A stretch of 64,000 nucleotides of DNA from Chamaelirium japonicum (Eukaryota; Streptophyta; Magnoliopsida; Liliales; Melanthiaceae): NCBI GenBank assembly GCA_947650365.1, contig OX393551.1, positions 950,001 through 1,014,000 of the forward strand, given 5' to 3'. The notes under the pieces are model-generated. The model saw only the letters and a list, made by a program, of their open reading frames with translations, was not told the DNA's origin and ran no database searches. Below are positions 60,439 to 64,000 of this stretch, piece by piece. Each line of letters begins with the position of its first letter. Position 1 is the stretch's first letter. The position numbers and the translations under genes are program-made.

Positions 60439-63400
60439 TGTAACACCTGTGGTGTTAAATTTGGGAATAATAAAAGTTCGCCTTGGGTATTTTTGTCATT
60501 CTTAGTCAGACTTTTCTTTGGACTTGTTCTGGAAGAATAAGCCGTAAACCCATAAAATATTTTACGTTCACATTTGCTATGGCATCGAACAGGTCGCAAT
60601 GGCACGTCCCGTGCAGTAATCGGGTGTATGCGCAACTAGTTTCGGCTGTTTGGTAGTTATACCCTAGAATATCGATAAATTAGCTGATATTTGACATTGT
60701 TTTATTTACCACGGAAGTTTGGTTCATCGGATCACAACAAGGCTGAATACGTTGGGTGGGGCTCTGAGAGAGCTTTTCAACGAGCCTAAGCTAGGGTCGA
60801 TCCGACACCCGGGTGATGAGTTATTATTATTTTAAATTTTAGACTATTTTCTTTTTTTTTGGGAGATCTAAAAGTCAGAAAAATATATACCAAGTGCCGA
60901 CGTGTTTACGTCGACGAGACCTTTCCAACTAACCCTTTCGGGCCCTATTCTGACCTCCGATTTGTGAGTTAGGGTCAATTATTCTTTTTAGCCCGGTAGG
61001 TAAACGAATCGTATTCGGGTTCCATCCGAGTCCAGTTCAGGGCCCGGAACATAGCCGACTTTACCTAGGACCGGTTTCCTAACATTGTAGCTAGATTTAG
61101 ACCTCTTAGATCTCTCTCCCCGATATTTAAAACTTTAACATCGGATGGGGAGTAAAGGGAATAATTATGAGAAAAACCGGATCTTTTCTTCATTCATTCC
61201 CTACTGTTTATTAGGAATTAACAACCATTACAACATGTAGCCTTAACAATCTGATCCCCCAACCCTCTTGACCACCATAACAGCCCTTTCCCTCTTTATG
61301 AAGAATCTAGAGAGAGAAAGAGAACGGTAGAACCAAGAGAGAGAGAGAGAGAGAGTTATATAGAGAGAGAAGAGAGAGATAGAGAGAGAGATAAAAGAGA
61401 AGGGGAAGGAGTTGCAGCGGCCCGACGATCCATGCAGCGACGAGCCACTACGAAACCGAACCCGAACCCATCAGGTAATCCTCCCCTCCTCCTCCTTTCT
61501 CTTCTTTGCTGTAACCATCGGCGACCCATCGGTACTCCGCGACCCAAACCCATCTGCACGGTCCTCTCCTACCTTAGCCGCGGCCCACTTGGGTGAACGC
61601 CACCGCGACCCCACCTCCGGTCCTCGTCGGGAGGACCAATCCCCAGGCTCGACCGGCGATCGCCGGAGCAAAACCAAACCCAAACCCAAAACCCGCGGAC
61701 CCCTCCGGCCAAAGCCTTCTCGGGCTTCGATGGAACGCATGTTACCTTCTCCTGCGTCTTCCCCGCGGGGGAGACCGACCGGGCACCGCCGGCGCCGCCC
61801 CAAGCCACCGGAGCTGAGCACCTCGTGGCCATGCATGGCTTCTCTTCCTCTTCCACGAGTTGGGTGGGGATCCCATAATGGTCACTAGCGGACTCTAACG
61901 AATCCGACGGTGTCGGGGTGTCTAGGAGACCACAACCACATGACCGGGCGGTGCGGAGTGGTCGGGAAAAGGGTACCGAGGTGATGCGTTCACAGTGAAC
62001 CCATTCCTCTGTTTTCTTTTGTTGAAGAAGAATAGGACAAGGGTGTCATTTCTTGAATTGTTATTAACCCATTAATAACTCAACCCTGAATCCAGACCCG
62101 ACCCGACTGCACAGCAACCCGACCCACCTTAAGTACATAGCAGACCCGATCCGAACAGCAGACCAGACCCGACCCGCAGACCCAACCTGATAACACAGAC
62201 CCGACCCAGCAGTGAACCGGTCTGGTTCACCTGAATCAGACCCTTAAACCGACCAGGAATTGGTTCAGCTGCCATTTCTTCGTCCGATCTCGGAATCAAA
62301 CGAAACCAGCGGCATTACGATCGGCTTGGAAAATTATACATGTTGGCCATAGTTTAGTATAGTAATTATATTATTTAGTATCCCATTTTATTCATGAACC
62401 TGAACTAATTGGTGCACCTTGGTTTGACCGCCAATTCTTCGTCCGATCTTGGAATTGGACGAAACCAGTGGCATCGTGCTCAGATCATCGATGCCGATGT
62501 AGTGAACCTAGTTTGGTATCCTGGAGATCATTTTAACCTATTGAACCGATCATAGACCGGTTTTCACTGGTTCGACCCTAAAACCTCCGACCGAAGTTGG
62601 ATTCGAGCGAGACCGGATCCCATGGGTCCCTCATACCTAAACCAACCTTTTTAGAACCCTAGTTTGACTAAATTATGGATGTAACAACTTATACATTTTA
62701 AACCATGATGGTCAGTTTCTCCTTCGACGGTACACCGGACCGATAGGCATGAGGAGCGTGGACTACCGAGCTATTCTCCAGGTGAACATGATTAATTCTA
62801 TTCTAGTTAGAGTAGATTGTAGTTGTATCTATAAAATAATAAATAAAACCATGTGTGGCATAGTATGTCCAATGCATGCAGGCGGAAAACCGGTACTGCA
62901 TGTGGGAAGTGGGCATACTATCCCTTGCCTCTGAATAGTCATGCATGTAATATTTTGATAGCTGTAACGGTGATTGACTCAACCTAAATTCACAGTAGGA
63001 TGCATGCAAACAAGTAGATACTTGTACTGATTATTTATTAATATTCTGTTGAATGACTGTGTTTGGTGACCATGGTTCGCATGGTGTAGTCCAGTTGCTA
63101 TTGAGCAATGAAGACTGGTGGTCTCGGTGGAGAGACCGGTGGTCTCAATGGAGAGACTGATGGTTGTACTTCCTCAATCGAGGTTCTCTTCCTAGAGGGA
63201 AGACTCACTACTCACGGGCATGGGTAGGGGACCCGAGTGCACAGGATGGGAGGTGAACCACCGCTTGTGCATAATCCGAATCAAGTAGGTAGGGTCACAG
63301 GGTTGGGCAGGCGGTAAAGCCCCTAGTGGCCTAGTAGTCCCCCTGGGTAATGACCCCGAAAAGCAAGGTGGGCGGGAGTGCCCCGTGGTGAAAGACCAAG

Positions 63401-64000
63401 CCCCCTTATGGCCATATGGGTATTTCTGGCTCTCCAGGTACACATGGACCCAGGTTCTGTTAGCAGACTCAGTTAGAAAACTGCTGGTTCACTTTAGGAG
63501 TAGGTAGAACTAACATTCGGTAATTAGTTGCATACTTTTGATCTGGATGATTACTTGTCTTACATTTACTAGTTGTAGTTGTAATATAGTATAATTGCCA
63601 TGTATAGCTAGGTCATTTTACTTGCTTGTAATGTGTGTATATATGGGTTGCCGCCCTCGTAGCCTTCTAGAAGGGCGGGGTACGACTATGGTTTACCCTA
63701 GCTAGTTTAGGGTTAACTGTTCACTGAGTTTACCTAGTAAACTCACCCCGTTGTTGCACACTCTTTTCAGGTACCGTAGATCCTTCTCTGACGCTTCCTA
63801 GAGGATCTTAAATAGCTATCGAGAGAGGACACTAGAGCTATTAGCTAGTTTTTATTATTTCTAGTTGGTTATGTAATAATTATGGAACTATGTTTTAGAT
63901 GCTCTGAATAATGCCAGAATCAGTGATATTTCCCCTGGTAAGCTTCTCCTCAAGCTTCATGCCCGGTAGGCCTTTCCTCAAGGCTAAGCTATTGGTAGGC
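60439..64000 (+). repeat. 3' LTR of the Tekay-type element (cut by window end)
   Basis: It aligns with the 5' LTR from TGTAACACC to the AGGC that equals 56,041-56,044. It carries the same GA/TATA region (TTATATAG near 61,356), GC-rich stretch (61,412-61,888) and tandem repeats. It has 131 extra bases at 60,745-60,875. Most single-base differences from the 5' LTR are C/T or G/A. Confidence 0.93.
60745..60875 (+). other. 131 bp present only in the 3' LTR
   Basis: After AACAAGGCT the 3' LTR runs through GAATACGTTGGGTGGGG, CAACGAGCCTAAGCTAGGG and a T-rich stretch before CAGAAAAATATATACC. The 5' LTR goes straight from GCAAGGCT to CAGAAAAATATATACC at 52,910/52,911. There are no target duplication or terminal repeats, so deletion from the 5' LTR is more likely than insertion here. 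Confidence 0.8.

Larger units (their letters stand above)
52605..64000 (+). mobile_element. Tekay/Del-type chromovirus (Ty3/Gypsy), gag-less, right end outside window
   Basis: Two long LTRs starting TGTAACACC (52,605 and 60,439) flank a 4,223 bp internal region. That region has TGGTATCAGAGC after the 5' LTR and a pol ordered protease, reverse transcriptase, RNase H, integrase, chromodomain. The order, primer type, long LTRs and C-terminal chromodomain place it in the Tekay (Del) lineage. The LTRs differ at roughly 1-3 positions per 100 in the stretches compared, so the insertion is recent relative to the array. The last 171 bases of the 3' LTR, judged from the 5' LTR, lie beyond the window. 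It sits inside the Tat element. The 5 bases before it are ATCTC. Confidence 0.93.

Overview
The window looks like heterochromatic, gene-free nuclear DNA of a flowering plant. Both recognisable retrotransposons belong to plant-specific Ty3/Gypsy lineages (a Tat-type element and a Tekay/Del-type chromovirus). I found no cellular protein-coding gene, tRNA or rRNA gene that I could support. The species cannot be named from this sequence.

Bases 1 to about 49,230 form one array built from a few modules in both orientations. The 'alpha' module has telo-box-like TTAGGGTTT, palindromes CTTAGGCCCTAAG and GTAAGCTTAC, a TATAAATAA box, a short leader ending CACAACA, then CGTTATCAGCACGA and an ATG. The 'beta' module is a 60-100 nt purine tract followed by a conserved tail (CTCCAGTCCATTGGCC, GGTATAGGTGTGAAGTAAG, GGAATCTAAATTCC). 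The rest is A/T-only spacer DNA and small foldback elements. About 120 whole or broken alpha modules can be counted, roughly half on each strand. Alpha reads like the end of an LTR plus a primer-binding site, so the array probably derives from a small non-autonomous LTR retroelement.

The array has a large-scale order. Block A (1-4,935) recurs directly as B (19,012-22,290) and inverted as C (35,770-40,740). Block P (12,900-18,990) recurs inverted, module for module, as P' (41,200-47,250). A unit of 5-6 kb occurs as U1 (7,000-12,240), U2 (partial, 22,291-26,929), U3 (26,930-33,069) and U4 (partial, 33,070-35,769). The result is a palindrome with arms P-B and C-P' of roughly 9-11 kb around a 13.5 kb centre (U2-U4). 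Short samples across the arms match at about 90 percent. A 160 bp CACTA-type MITE sits in C at 36,378-36,537.

From about 49,235 the composition changes to ordinary mixed sequence. A decayed Tat-type element begins there: LTR with a 43 bp minisatellite and TATA box, TGGCGC-type primer site, gag and protease-like remnants with several stops and frameshifts. At 52,605 it is interrupted by a much younger Tekay/Del chromovirus: 3,611 bp 5' LTR, TGGTATCAGAGC primer site, pol with protease, reverse transcriptase, RNase H, integrase and chromodomain, and a 3' LTR that runs off the window. The Tekay copy has no recognisable gag, one TGA in the reverse transcriptase and a changed RNase H catalytic residue, so it should not be autonomous. 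The nesting order is array (oldest), Tat, Tekay (youngest).
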